Assembly (NCBI GenBank): GCA_042138015.1
Contig: JBHIVA010000007.1
Span: 1-61,916, forward strand
Source: TH1177 sp042138015
Lineage (GTDB): Archaea > Thermoproteota > Nitrososphaeria > Nitrososphaerales > Nitrososphaeraceae
Length of the DNA stretch: 61,916 bases
Direction of reading: 5' to 3'
The translations under genes and the position numbers were made by a program. The notes under the pieces were generated by a model. It saw only the letters and a program-made list of their open reading frames with translations. It made no database searches and was not told the origin of the DNA. Shown here piece by piece: positions 51,706-59,512 of this stretch. Positions within the stretch are counted from its first letter, which is position 1. The number at the start of each line of letters is the position of its first letter.

Positions 51706-53059
51706 AGCGTCTTAACATTCCATGCATCTGTCTTCCCTTGGCCTGTTTCATCATACTTTTGGAATTATTATATTGTTTTATCATTTCCTTAATTTCGTGT
51801 TCAGTTATCCCAGAACCTCTGGAAATTCTTTTTCTTCTTGAATCATTTATTAAATTAGGATCTCTTTTTTCTTCCTTTGTCATTGACTGGATTACATATC
51901 TCCATTTTATAATCCTACTTTGTAATAAATCAAGTTGTTCATCTTTAACCATTCCTGACAGTCCGGGTAGATTTTCTATTACATTTCTAAAACCCATTTT
52001 ACTTACATTTTCCATTTGAGAATAGAAATCCTCAATGGTCATTTTTCCTCCCAACAATCTCTTAGCCTGTTTTTCATCTGCTTCTAGTTCGAGATTTTTG
52101 GCCATATCTAATAAAGCTTTGATGTCTCCCATACCTAATAATCGTCCAACAAATCTTGTAGGAGAGAATAATTCGAGGTCGTCTATCCGTTCTCCAGTTC
52201 CGATAAAAAGGATTTTTGCTCCTGTGGCAGCTGATGCAGCCAATGCCCCTCCACCTTTAGCAGTTCCATCTAACTTCGTGATTAATATTCCTCCAACAGG
52301 AGCTACATCATGAAATGCCTTTGCCTGATTGAATGCTTGCTGACCTATTGTACCATCTACCACCAAAATGACCTTGTCAGGATTAATTATTTTATACATA
52401 TTTTTCATTTCTTGTAATAATCCAGATTCTTCTTTGTGTCTACCTGCAGTGTCTATTATTATTACATCGTAATTGAGATTTTTAAAATATTCTAGTCCAT
52501 CTTTGACTATTGTTAAAGGTTGGTTATTTCCTTCTTCTCCATAAACTTCAACTTTGATCTTAAGACTATTCATCTTCAATTGTGTCAGAGCCCCAGGTCT
52601 CCATGTATCAGCTCCGATTATTGCACTCTTATACCCATGTTTATTCAACCATCTTGCCAGTTTCACAGTACATGTAGTTTTTCCACTACCCTGAATTCCT
52701 AGCATCAAAATTATGTTCCTCTTACTTGGATTCAAATTTAGCGATTCTTCCTTTTCAGAAAATGATTTTTCTATTTTAACAAACTTATCTCCACTATAGC
52801 CTAGTAGAGAAGCAATTTCGTTATAGAGTATAGTAACAATGTGATCTTTTCTAGATAATCCTTTAGGAGGTTGTTCATTTAGTGATCTATCTTTTAAATT
52901 CTTTGTAATTGAAAGAACAAGTTTCACGTTTACATCGGATTGCAGCAAAGATCTTTGTATATCCTTGCAAATAGAGTCTATCAGTTCTTCATTTATATCA
53001 GATGCACCGACAATTTTTTTTAGTGCGCTCCTAAGTCCATCCCGAAGATTATTTAGCAT
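51692..53059 (-). CDS. ffh: Signal recognition particle GTPase SRP54
   Basis: A 455-aa SRP54 protein that binds 7S RNA and signal sequences. N-domain, then G-domain with P-loop MLGIQGSGKTTCTVKLA (near 120-136), DTWRPGALTQL, IIDTAGRHKEESGLL, TKLDGTAKGGGAL (near 246-258), and FIGTGERIDDLELF. The C-terminal methionine-rich M domain starts near 320 and ends GMLRRFGFG. Gene order dph6-ffh-pus10 on one strand; the M domain and pus10 start overlap by 14 bases. Confidence 0.96.
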   Translation of the reverse strand: MLNNLRDGLRSALKKIVGASDINEELIDSICKDIQRSLLQSDVNVKLVLSITKNLKDRSLNEQPPKGLSRKDHIVTILYNEIASLLGYSGDKFVKIEKSFSEKEESLNLNPSKRNIILMLGIQGSGKTTCTVKLARWLNKHGYKSAIIGADTWRPGALTQLKMNSLKIKVEVYGEEGNNQPLTIVKDGLEYFKNLNYDVIIIDTAGRHKEESGLLQEMKNMYKIINPDKVILVVDGTIGQQAFNQAKAFHDVAPVGGILITKLDGTAKGGGALAASAATGAKILFIGTGERIDDLELFSPTRFVGRLLGMGDIKALLDMAKNLELEADEKQAKRLLGGKMTIEDFYSQMENVSKMGFRNVIENLPGLSGMVKDEQLDLLQSRIIKWRYVIQSMTKEEKRDPNLINDSRRKRISRGSGITEHEIKEMIKQYNNSKSMMKQAKGRQMHGMLRRFGFG

Positions 53060-53060
53060 C

Positions 53061-53747
53061 TTACTTGTTTTTTAATATAATCTCTGATATTTTTACTATA
53101 CCTCTTTGTCCGTCCCATACGGATACTGAGCTTGCTATTTCTAGTTTCTTCTTGAATAGAGGACAATCGATTACAAGGGTCTCTGCTTCTCCACCTTCAA
53201 ATGCAATATTAAATCCATTTTTATTGCTAAGTTGAATTAATTTTTTTAAGTTATTATGGTCTATAACAGTTCCTAGCCAAGTATCATCAAGTCCCATTGC
53301 AGAAACTCCTACTAGAATAATCACAAAATTATTCAACAATAACTTATACATATACGCATACTGGTTAATTTGCCATAGAGGAGAAAATAAAACTAAGTCG
53401 TTTTTTTTACAAACTTCATTGAAAATTTTTCTTTGGAAATTAGAACCTATTCCTCCATGTACTACTCCGTCAATCTCATACTTAGTCTTAGCCAATTTTA
53501 CGATTTTATCAAGATGTTTTATCTCAATGTCTAAATTATTTTGAGGAATTGGCAAATCAATTATCGGAATATTCATTATCTCAGATTGCAACCTCGTTAT
53601 CCAAGTATTGGGAAAATGAAACAACATACTATCTTCATATTCTGGATATAAAGTCAGCAAACACTCCACTGAATATCCTTTCTGAATACTAAGATATATT
53701 GAATATGTACTATCTTTACCCCCAGAATAAAAACTAGCTAGTTTCAA
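53061..53747 (-). CDS. dph6: Diphthine--ammonia ligase
   Basis: ATP-pyrophosphatase of 228 aa that amidates diphthine on elongation factor 2 with ammonia. It has the PP-loop FYSGGKDSTYSIYLS (residues 6-20), the typical TLYPEYEDSMLFHFPN (near 37-52) and VHGGIGSNFQRKIFNEVC (near 95-112), and NIAFEGGEAETLVIDCPLFKKKL near 180-202. The GGEAETLVID block is diagnostic for Dph6 family. First gene of the leftward dph6-ffh-pus10 unit; ffh starts one base after its stop. Confidence 0.92.
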   Translation of the reverse strand: MKLASFYSGGKDSTYSIYLSIQKGYSVECLLTLYPEYEDSMLFHFPNTWITRLQSEIMNIPIIDLPIPQNNLDIEIKHLDKIVKLAKTKYEIDGVVHGGIGSNFQRKIFNEVCKKNDLVLFSPLWQINQYAYMYKLLLNNFVIILVGVSAMGLDDTWLGTVIDHNNLKKLIQLSNKNGFNIAFEGGEAETLVIDCPLFKKKLEIASSVSVWDGQRGIVKISEIILKNK

Positions 53748-53827
53748 TATTTTTCAATATTAAAAAATTTTAAGTAAATATAAAATGTTTCGAAATTATA
53801 TGTTGAAGTTGGGAGGTTATCTAGTTA

Positions 53828-54097
53828 TTAAGAAATTTCTGGAAATAGTATTAATAATTTCGCATGTTTTTCCAAGAAATATTTACCTAACGATGTTGTC
53901 TTGTATAATCCAGTAATATTTGAATATTCTATTAGACGTGTCTTAACGGCAAGTGACAAATATCGCGTTATTTGAGAATGCGAAACAGAAGCATTACTCA
54001 TTATTGTTGTTTGATATTCCCAGTTATTGATGGCGCAACGTATTATCGATGCTATAATTTCAATATCACTCCTATTTTTCATTGAATAAATCCCCAT
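53828..54097 (-). CDS. Small winged-helix DNA-binding protein
   Basis: An 89-aa winged-helix protein. RSDIEIIASIIRCAINN (helix 1), MSNASVSHSQITRYLSLAVKTRLIEY (helix-turn-helix and start of wing) and LYKTTSLGKYFLEKHAKLL (wing) match the archaeal HTH family with a single domain often found in thaumarchaea. ATG 54082 is an alternative, as MKNRSDIEI would be a more usual start. It likely regulates transcription; target unknown. It diverges from the alcohol dehydrogenase gene over a 337-base gap. Confidence 0.8.
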   Translation of the reverse strand: MGIYSMKNRSDIEIIASIIRCAINNWEYQTTIMSNASVSHSQITRYLSLAVKTRLIEYSNITGLYKTTSLGKYFLEKHAKLLILFPEIS

Positions 54098-54434
54098 CTG
54101 TACAATTCAATTTATAATACTAAAAATACCCTAAATTTATAATAAAAAACCATGTGACAATAAACAGCTACCTTGTTGTCTGAAAAAGGAAACAACTAAT
54201 TTGAATATGATTTTAATGATGCACCTCAGTAACTCATAATCTTCGTCATATACAACCTAGATTGAATCAGACGGCTCTTCCTTTACCTCATCGGTGGTAA
54301 GTGAAAATTACACATGAAAAAAATAAAAACATTTGTATATATTAAAAAATTTATAATAAACTCTTCTATATAGATGCTTAGGTATCCTTATCAAATAAAC
54401 TTACTTTTTATTATCCTTAATAAATTACTAACTT
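54098..54434. other. Intergenic region with a weak box C/D-like RNA candidate
   Basis: A 337-base region between a winged-helix gene and the alcohol dehydrogenase. The part near 54222-54300 is less AT-rich than its surroundings. On the minus strand it shows GATGA, two CTGA boxes and an ATGACGA, discussed in findings. Promoter of the dehydrogenase at 54405. Confidence 0.35.
54405..54413 (+). promoter_or_regulatory. TATA box for alcohol dehydrogenase
   Basis: The sequence tttttatta is centred about 26 bases upstream of the ATG at 54435, in line with a leaderless transcript. Confidence 0.45.
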
Positions 54435-55487
54435 ATGATTTCTGCAAGAATAGTCAGAACTAATGCTCCTTTGACGATCGAGAATTTGGAACAACCTAAA
54501 CCCGTTAATACACAAGTATTGGTGCGAGTCAAGGCTGCAGGGATATGTCACAGTGATTTGCATTTATGGGAAGGGGGATACTTAGGTTCAGGTGGTAAAT
54601 TTATGAAAGTAGAGGACAGGGGTGTTAGATTCCCATTAACTCCTGGTCATGAAGTAGCAGGGGTTATAGAAGAGATTGGCGAATCTGTTGATCATTTTCA
54701 AAAAGGAGATAAGGTTTTAGTATATCCTTGGATCGGAGATCAGATTTGTTATTCATGTAAATCTGGAGATGAACATTTGTGTGACTCACCTAAGACACTA
54801 GGAATTTATCAAGATGGAGGATATTCAGATTTAATTCTTGTTCCTAATTATAAATATTTGTTAAAATTAGATCACGATAATTTTGATTCAGCAGCATCTC
54901 TTGCTTGTTCAGGTCTGACTTCTTATACTGCTATAAAGAAAGCCAACGCCTCTCCTGGAGATAATTTAGTCATTATTGGTGCAGGAGGATTAGGATTAAT
55001 GGCAGTTCAGATCGCCAAAAAAATAACAAATTCTACCATATGTGTAGTAGATGTAGACAATAAGAAATTAGATGAAGCGCGGAAACTGGGTGCAGATCAA
55101 ATTATTAATTCAAAGGAAGTGGATCCGGTTAAAAATATTAAAGATTTGTCAGGAGGATCTGGTTGTGAAATAATTGTAGATTTTGTAAATAATAATATCA
55201 CTGCGAAAGTTGCTATAGAAGGTCTAAGGAAGAGAGGAAAATACATCATGGTTGGACTTTTTGGGGGATCGTTAGAATTGAATCTGCCATTGATTCCTTT
55301 AAGAGCATTCACTATAACAGGAGCGTATACCGGAAGATTTACAGACTTGATTGAACTTGTTTCTTTGTATAAGAAAGGAAAGCTAAACTCTGTAGTTTCA
55401 AAAAAATATAAAATAGAAGCGGCTAATCAAGCATTAGAGGACTTGAAGAATCGTAGAATCATTGGACGAGCTGTATTTAATCCATAG
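54435..55487 (+). CDS. adh: Zinc-dependent medium-chain alcohol dehydrogenase
   Basis: A 350-aa MDR enzyme that interconverts alcohols and aldehydes with NAD(P). The catalytic zinc site is AGICHSDLHLWEGGY (near 35-49) and GHEVAGVIEEIG (near 72-83). The structural zinc site reads GDQICYSCKSGDEHLCDSP, with three Cys and an Asp in place of the first Cys, similar to the Sulfolobus ADH which has Glu there. The Rossmann loop is VIIGAGGLGLMAVQIAKK (near 177-194). In 3-hydroxypropionate/4-hydroxybutyrate autotrophs, such enzymes could reduce malonic or succinic semialdehyde; here that is only a possibility. TATA box at 54405. Confidence 0.9.
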   Translation: MISARIVRTNAPLTIENLEQPKPVNTQVLVRVKAAGICHSDLHLWEGGYLGSGGKFMKVEDRGVRFPLTPGHEVAGVIEEIGESVDHFQKGDKVLVYPWIGDQICYSCKSGDEHLCDSPKTLGIYQDGGYSDLILVPNYKYLLKLDHDNFDSAASLACSGLTSYTAIKKANASPGDNLVIIGAGGLGLMAVQIAKKITNSTICVVDVDNKKLDEARKLGADQIINSKEVDPVKNIKDLSGGSGCEIIVDFVNNNITAKVAIEGLRKRGKYIMVGLFGGSLELNLPLIPLRAFTITGAYTGRFTDLIELVSLYKKGKLNSVVSKKYKIEAANQALEDLKNRRIIGRAVFNP

Positions 55488-55523
55488 ATTATTTTTAGCT
55501 TAATTTAATATTATCAATATGTA

Positions 55524-55683
55524 TCCCGCGAGCAGGATATGCCCCAAATAACAACAGTTATTTTGTTTGAGCCTGCGACAATTCGGTTTCTATCGCATGT
55601 AAGCCTGATAGGCTGATTATTACGATTAGCCAATTTAGCCAACTTCTACAGCCGAAAGCTCTACCAGGCTGAGCTATCGCGGG
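55524..55683 (-). tRNA. tRNA-Tyr(GTA) with two introns
   Basis: A 160-base gene. Acceptor CCCGCGA/TCGCGGG (C1:G72 is the archaeal tyrosine identity), discriminator A. D-arm GCTC-AGCCTGGTA-GAGC. Anticodon stem TTCGG/CCGAA with loop CTGTAG-A (anticodon GTA). A 58-base intron (55588-55645) interrupts position 37/38, the canonical place. The T-stem GCAGG/CCTGC encloses 35 bases instead of 7: CTCAAA, then 28 bases, then T, so a second intron (about 55538-55565) lies in the T-loop and can form a 7-bp hairpin AAATAAC/GTTATTT. Mature tRNA would be 74 bases. T54 is C here. A palindromic TATA box (55703-55716) lies 26 bases upstream of the 5' end. Confidence 0.9.
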
Positions 55684-55702
55684 ATACCTCCAGTGAATCA
55701 TT

Positions 55703-55716
55703 AATTATATATAATT
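55703..55716 (-). promoter_or_regulatory. TATA box for tRNA-Tyr
   Basis: The palindromic sequence aattatatataatt is centred about 26 bases before the tRNA 5' end. Confidence 0.55.
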
Positions 55717-56004
55717 TATTCTGAGTAATTCGTGGAAATAATATTAATTAGAACATTCAAGATTCACGGTTTTGAGATCTTGTGAAGAGATAATTTAAAC
55801 GAGATTAATATTATCTCCTACCGATAATTTTATATTATTTTGAAAGGTTATGGAATCTTTATCACAATCCTAACATTGAACTTTGTTTAACCACTAGTCT
55901 ATATATCATTCAGTTTAATTTTTATCATTCGAATAATATTTACATAATATATTCATATTGAACGTATAATTTAATTTTCTAACTGTCGTAATTTAAAATA
56001 ATAA

Positions 56005-56012
56005 GATATAAA
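56005..56012 (+). promoter_or_regulatory. TATA box for zinc-ribbon/aEF1B unit
   Basis: The sequence gatataaa is centred about 29 bases before the ATG at 56037. Confidence 0.4.
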
Positions 56013-56036
56013 TTCGGATCTCTAGAAAAACAATAG

Positions 56037-56216
56037 ATGTCAAAAACACTGCAACTTCCAATTTGCTCATCATGTAATAGATCTATCATGCCTAATGATG
56101 AATGTGTAAAATTTTACTGTCCTAGCTGTGGATATGTTCTCTTATGGAGATGCCAAAGTTGCAGAGAATTTGCACGTTCTTACAAATGTGTTAATTGTAG
56201 TTTCGAAGGTCCATAA
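56037..56216 (+). CDS. Double zinc-ribbon small protein (HVO_2753-like)
   Basis: A 59-aa protein from ATG 56037. Cys pairs: CSSC (10-13), C23, CPSC (28-31), CQSC (39-42), CVNC (51-54), forming two zinc ribbons. The FYCPSCG and WRCQSCREFARSYKCVNC stretches match the archaeal DUF1610-type zinc-ribbon family (HVO_2753), described as RNA-binding or translation-related. It lies two bases before the aEF1B start, the usual arrangement, so the pair is translated together. Too short for most ORF filters. Confidence 0.9.
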   Translation: MSKTLQLPICSSCNRSIMPNDECVKFYCPSCGYVLLWRCQSCREFARSYKCVNCSFEGP

Positions 56217-56218
56217 AT

Positions 56219-56500
56219 ATGCCTAGACTTGTAGCAAGAATAAAGATACTCCCCAAGGAAGCTGATACGGATCTTGACAAAGTAGTAGAAAAATTAAAAT
56301 CTCGTATTCCAGTTGATTTGGAATTAAAAAGATATGCAAAGGAACCCATAGCCTTCGGACTATATTCATTGCTATGTGATTTTACATTAAATGATTCTGA
56401 AGGACAAATGGACGCATTAGAAGACTATATCAAACGAACAGAAGGAGTGAGTGAAATACAAGTAATTAGGGTGAGCAGAGAATCTGTCAGTATCAAATAA
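56219..56500 (+). CDS. Translation elongation factor aEF1B (EF-1 beta)
   Basis: A 93-aa nucleotide-exchange factor for aEF1A. It is an alpha/beta ferredoxin-like fold: ARIKILPKEADTDLDKVVEKLKSRIP, IAFGLYSLLCDFTLNDSEGQMDALEDYIKRTEGVSEIQVIRVSRESV. The PIAFGL and DFTLND.EGQMDALE segments are characteristic of archaeal EF1-beta. Second gene of a two-gene unit with the zinc-ribbon protein. Confidence 0.95.
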   Translation: MPRLVARIKILPKEADTDLDKVVEKLKSRIPVDLELKRYAKEPIAFGLYSLLCDFTLNDSEGQMDALEDYIKRTEGVSEIQVIRVSRESVSIK

Positions 56501-56655
56501 CATTTTATCCATCTGTAAAAAAAAGGTTGTACATATAGAAGTCTATTAATTTAATAAAGTTCAATAATCGTGAAAATACTAAACAATTTTTAGTACATCC
56601 CTTTTAATAAGAAAGTTATAAATCAGATTAAATATGTTTTGGTATTGAAAATAGT

Positions 56656-56663
56656 GTTAGTAA
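56656..56663. repeat. Left target-site duplication of the MITE
   Basis: The octamer gttagtaa stands directly before the left inverted repeat and recurs exactly at 56784-56791 directly after the right one, as expected of an 8-bp target duplication. Confidence 0.85.
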
Positions 56664-56783
56664 GGCTCTGTTAACTTAAGGATAATGTAGTCTCAATATT
56701 CGTTTTTTCTAATATGTTCTACGGTCAATTTCGATAGATTTTTTTAATTTTCCCTCTTGAATTTCCCTTAACTTAACAGAGCC
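56664..56783. mobile_element. 120-bp MITE with IS6-like ends
   Basis: The element starts with ggctctgttaacttaagg and ends with cccttaacttaacagagcc, near-perfect inverted repeats with one mismatch over about 18 bases. Between them is 80 bases of AT-rich, non-coding DNA. Flanked by a perfect 8-bp direct repeat (56656-56663, 56784-56791). The GGCTCTGTT end and 8-bp duplication match the IS6/IS26 family. There is no transposase, so it depends on one elsewhere. A related end, ggctgtgttaatttaag, is at 61776. Confidence 0.85.
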
Positions 56784-56791
56784 GTTAGTAA
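56784..56791. repeat. Right target-site duplication of the MITE
   Basis: The exact copy of gttagtaa at the right border of the 120-bp element. Confidence 0.85.
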
Positions 56792-57273
56792 GATGATTAA
56801 TATTAAAATACTCACTTCAATCTATTTAGTATAATAAAAGGAATACAAAACTTTTATAGGCTACTCAGAAGGAAAGAATTGTTTTTTAGGAAACATAATA
56901 ATAACTTATTATAATGTAAACTAGTTTTGACGTTTATAATGTTACCCCTATTAATGGTTAATTCTCCTATTTGTCTTGAAATTCTTAAGATAATCTAAAA
57001 AAATTATAAATTTTACCGATGAAAAATGCAATTAAAAAAAATAGCGAAAAGAAAGATATAAACGGATAATCCTCGACTACAAGATTTTGATGCCGATAAT
57101 AAATTTATGTAGGATTTATACTATCTAGGTCTTTAACCATATTTTCTGGAAGATAAAACAACTTGTCTTTAAAATTATTGTAACTATCAATAAATATTAT
57201 ATAAATCTAAAAAATATATGAATTGTAAAGATATGAAGAATATCTTAATATTATATTATTTGTTCTCTTAAAC
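56792..57273. other. Gene-free stretch after the MITE
   Basis: About 480 bases of AT-rich DNA between the MITE and the small winged-helix-like ORF at 57274. I see no coding ORF, tRNA or further repeat. Confidence 0.45.
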
Positions 57274-57489
57274 TTGGATTTGAATTATCCTCTAAGGAAC
57301 ACTATTTATGAAAAAATACAACAATCAACTAATCTGACGGATGCAGAACTAATTTCTATGTTATCAAAAGATGGAGTAGAATTAAACATGGTAGAACTAA
57401 ACAAAATATTATTAGATCTAGAAATCTATGGACTTTTAAAAGTATCTTGGATATCTAAAGATAAAAGACGAATAGAGATGTTACATTAG
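57274..57489 (+). CDS. Small winged-helix-like protein
   Basis: A 71-aa protein: RNTIYEKIQQSTNLTDAELISMLSKDGVELNMVELNKILLDLEIYGLLKVSWISKDKRRIE has a helix-turn-helix with a wing-like strand, similar to minimal winged-helix domains common in thaumarchaea. TTG start at 57274. It converges with heme o synthase, stop to stop 9 bases apart. Possibly DNA-binding; not certain. Confidence 0.65.
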   Translation: MDLNYPLRNTIYEKIQQSTNLTDAELISMLSKDGVELNMVELNKILLDLEIYGLLKVSWISKDKRRIEMLH

Positions 57490-57498
57490 ACTAATTCG

Positions 57499-58407
57499 TC
57501 AAATCCTGACGTAAAACAATGCGTCCACGGCAACTGCTATAAATATGACTACCAAATATGGAGCAGTCACTTTATACGCTTTCCAAGCAAATTCTGGGGT
57601 CGGATTATCAATTAATTTATAATGATATATTAGCATTAGTGATCCCGAGATCAACGCAATTATGGTGTAAACTAAACCTAATCCAAAAAAATACAGTGAC
57701 AATGAGAATGGTAGTAATATAGCAGTATTGATAAAAATATATTTCGCAGTTTTACTATTTCCTATAAGAACTGGTAGCATAGGGATCTTGGCATCTGCAT
57801 ATTCTTCCCTTGTTTTTATAGCAAGACACCAAAAATGAGGTGGTGTCCACATGAAAACTAGCCATCCGACTAGAAAACCTAAGAGGTCAATGGATCCTGT
57901 TGTGGTAGCCCAACCAGCCATGGAAGCAGCACTACCAGCAAATCCTCCAATAACTATATTTGAGGAATTAGATCGTTTTAACCATGCAGTATAAATTACT
58001 ACATAAAAAAATATTCCTATAGATATCATCAATGTAGCTATTGGATTTAAAGTCAACCAAGCGATAACCACAGAGAGTATACATAAAGTTAATCCGAAAA
58101 CGAGAACATTTCTTGGTGTCAGTCTACCTGATGGAATAGGTCTATGAGATGTTCTCTCCATAACTTTATCGATATCTCTATCATAATAATGATTAAGCGC
58201 ACTGGAACCCATTGAAGCAAATGCACCACAAAGAATTAAGAACAATAACTGCCATAAGGAGATATCCCACGCCAAATCTGGGGTGCTGTCGAATCTAGTT
58301 GCACCTAGCAATGACGCTATAGCAGTTATTAATAAAACAACTACAATTCGGGGTTTTGAAACTTCAATATATGATTTTATATCCACTACTTTGGCACGTA
58401 TGAACAT
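57499..58407 (-). CDS. ctaB: Heme o synthase (protoheme IX farnesyltransferase)
   Basis: A 302-aa membrane UbiA-type prenyltransferase that adds farnesyl to heme b on the way to heme o/a for terminal oxidases. The Asp-rich motif is LNHYYDRDIDKVMERTSHRPIPSGRL (near 72-97) and the second loop is PPHFWCLAIKTREEYADAKIPMLP (near 188-211). Eight or nine transmembrane segments are visible. It provides a heme for the copper-heme oxidase typical of these archaea. It diverges from the cupredoxin gene. Confidence 0.94.
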   Translation of the reverse strand: MFIRAKVVDIKSYIEVSKPRIVVVLLITAIASLLGATRFDSTPDLAWDISLWQLLFLILCGAFASMGSSALNHYYDRDIDKVMERTSHRPIPSGRLTPRNVLVFGLTLCILSVVIAWLTLNPIATLMISIGIFFYVVIYTAWLKRSNSSNIVIGGFAGSAASMAGWATTTGSIDLLGFLVGWLVFMWTPPHFWCLAIKTREEYADAKIPMLPVLIGNSKTAKYIFINTAILLPFSLSLYFFGLGLVYTIIALISGSLMLIYHYKLIDNPTPEFAWKAYKVTAPYLVVIFIAVAVDALFYVRI

Positions 58408-58542
58408 AATAATTATGTAAGATTTAATTTATTCGATAATTTTCCATGATTTAAAATAACTTTTAAATTATCAACAAATTGAAGATCGTATCTATTCGAA
58501 AAGATTAAAATTATAGCAAAATTCTTCAATCAAACGTACGGG

Positions 58543-59346
58543 ATGGTTGACTGGGATCTCTTAACACCTGGAATTGGTCTTACATCTCTAGGGATTGTTG
58601 GAGTACTTATCTCACTTTCAGGTATAGCTAAAACATTTATCGATGGTATGCATGCCGTATCATTATTAACATTCCTAATAGGTATGATTTTTTTATCCGT
58701 TGGGATTTTCAAAGACGGTTTTCCTTCTTCAAAAAAGGCAAAATCAGCTGCTTTTATTACATTAGGTATTTTAATTATAATAGGATTAATTGGTGCTTTC
58801 CTTTCTAGTTTACAAACTCCCAGCGTCTTTATTTACATAGGTATTATATTGCTCATATCCATACCTGCTACGGCTGTTGTAATAGGGATTTATAAGAAGA
58901 GTACCAGAATAAAGATATATTTAAGCTCCTTTGTAGTGTCAGTAATTATAGGAATTATTTCGCTTTCTACTTTAGCAGGAATGAATCCAGAAGCAGATTC
59001 CAATGAGGATACACAAAAAATAGAGATCGAAGAAACTCAAGAAACAAACATCGATACTTCAAATACAGTTAAAGTCGATATATTAGCTGGGTCGTCAGCT
59101 CAAGGGAATCCAGATTACTCCCCAGATGAACTCATTATAAAGGATTCCGTTGGAATAACATGGACTAATGTGGATAACGCTCCCCATACTGTTACGAGTT
59201 TTAAGGATGATGGAAAATCTTTTGATTCATCGATTATCAACTCAAATGAAACATATACATTGATGTTATCCGATTTAAAGGAGAAAGAGTATGAATATTT
59301 CTGTACTATTCATCCCTATATGAAAGCCACTTTTAAAGTAGAATAA
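58543..59346 (+). CDS. Membrane-anchored cupredoxin
   Basis: A 267-aa protein. Residues 1-150 hold about four transmembrane segments (GIGLTSLGIVGVLISLSGIA; LLTFLIGMIFLSVGIF; AAFITLGILIIIGLIGAFLSSL; YIGIILLISIPATAVVIGIY plus a fifth FVVSVIIGIISLSTLAG). A linker rich in Glu/Thr follows, then a C-terminal cupredoxin domain (about 177-267). The type 1 copper ligands are visible: His in NAPHTVTS and Cys, His and Met in YFCTIHPYMKA. So it presents a copper site outside the membrane and may carry electrons to the terminal oxidase or from ammonia oxidation. No signal peptide besides the helices. Confidence 0.9.
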   Translation: MVDWDLLTPGIGLTSLGIVGVLISLSGIAKTFIDGMHAVSLLTFLIGMIFLSVGIFKDGFPSSKKAKSAAFITLGILIIIGLIGAFLSSLQTPSVFIYIGIILLISIPATAVVIGIYKKSTRIKIYLSSFVVSVIIGIISLSTLAGMNPEADSNEDTQKIEIEETQETNIDTSNTVKVDILAGSSAQGNPDYSPDELIIKDSVGITWTNVDNAPHTVTSFKDDGKSFDSSIINSNETYTLMLSDLKEKEYEYFCTIHPYMKATFKVE

Positions 59347-59512
59347 CATAATGTAAAAATGCACAATAAGTAGATGAACAAAAAATCTTTACTAAAAATG
59401 AAAAATTCCAACCGTGGAAAAATTTAAAATTTTCATTTCCTACTCTATTTAGAGATTAAATTATTTAAAATTTTAAAGAAATTAATTTGTTCTATTTGTT
59501 ATTATATCGATC

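Noticed and set aside
52035..52313. 92-codon ORF opposite SRP54
   Set aside because: Covers the G-domain of ffh on the other strand; a shadow of conserved coding DNA.
55524..55683. Interpretation of the tRNA-Tyr as a pseudogene
   Set aside because: All stems pair perfectly after removing the two inserts and identity elements (C1:G72, GTA) are intact, so introns are the simpler reading.
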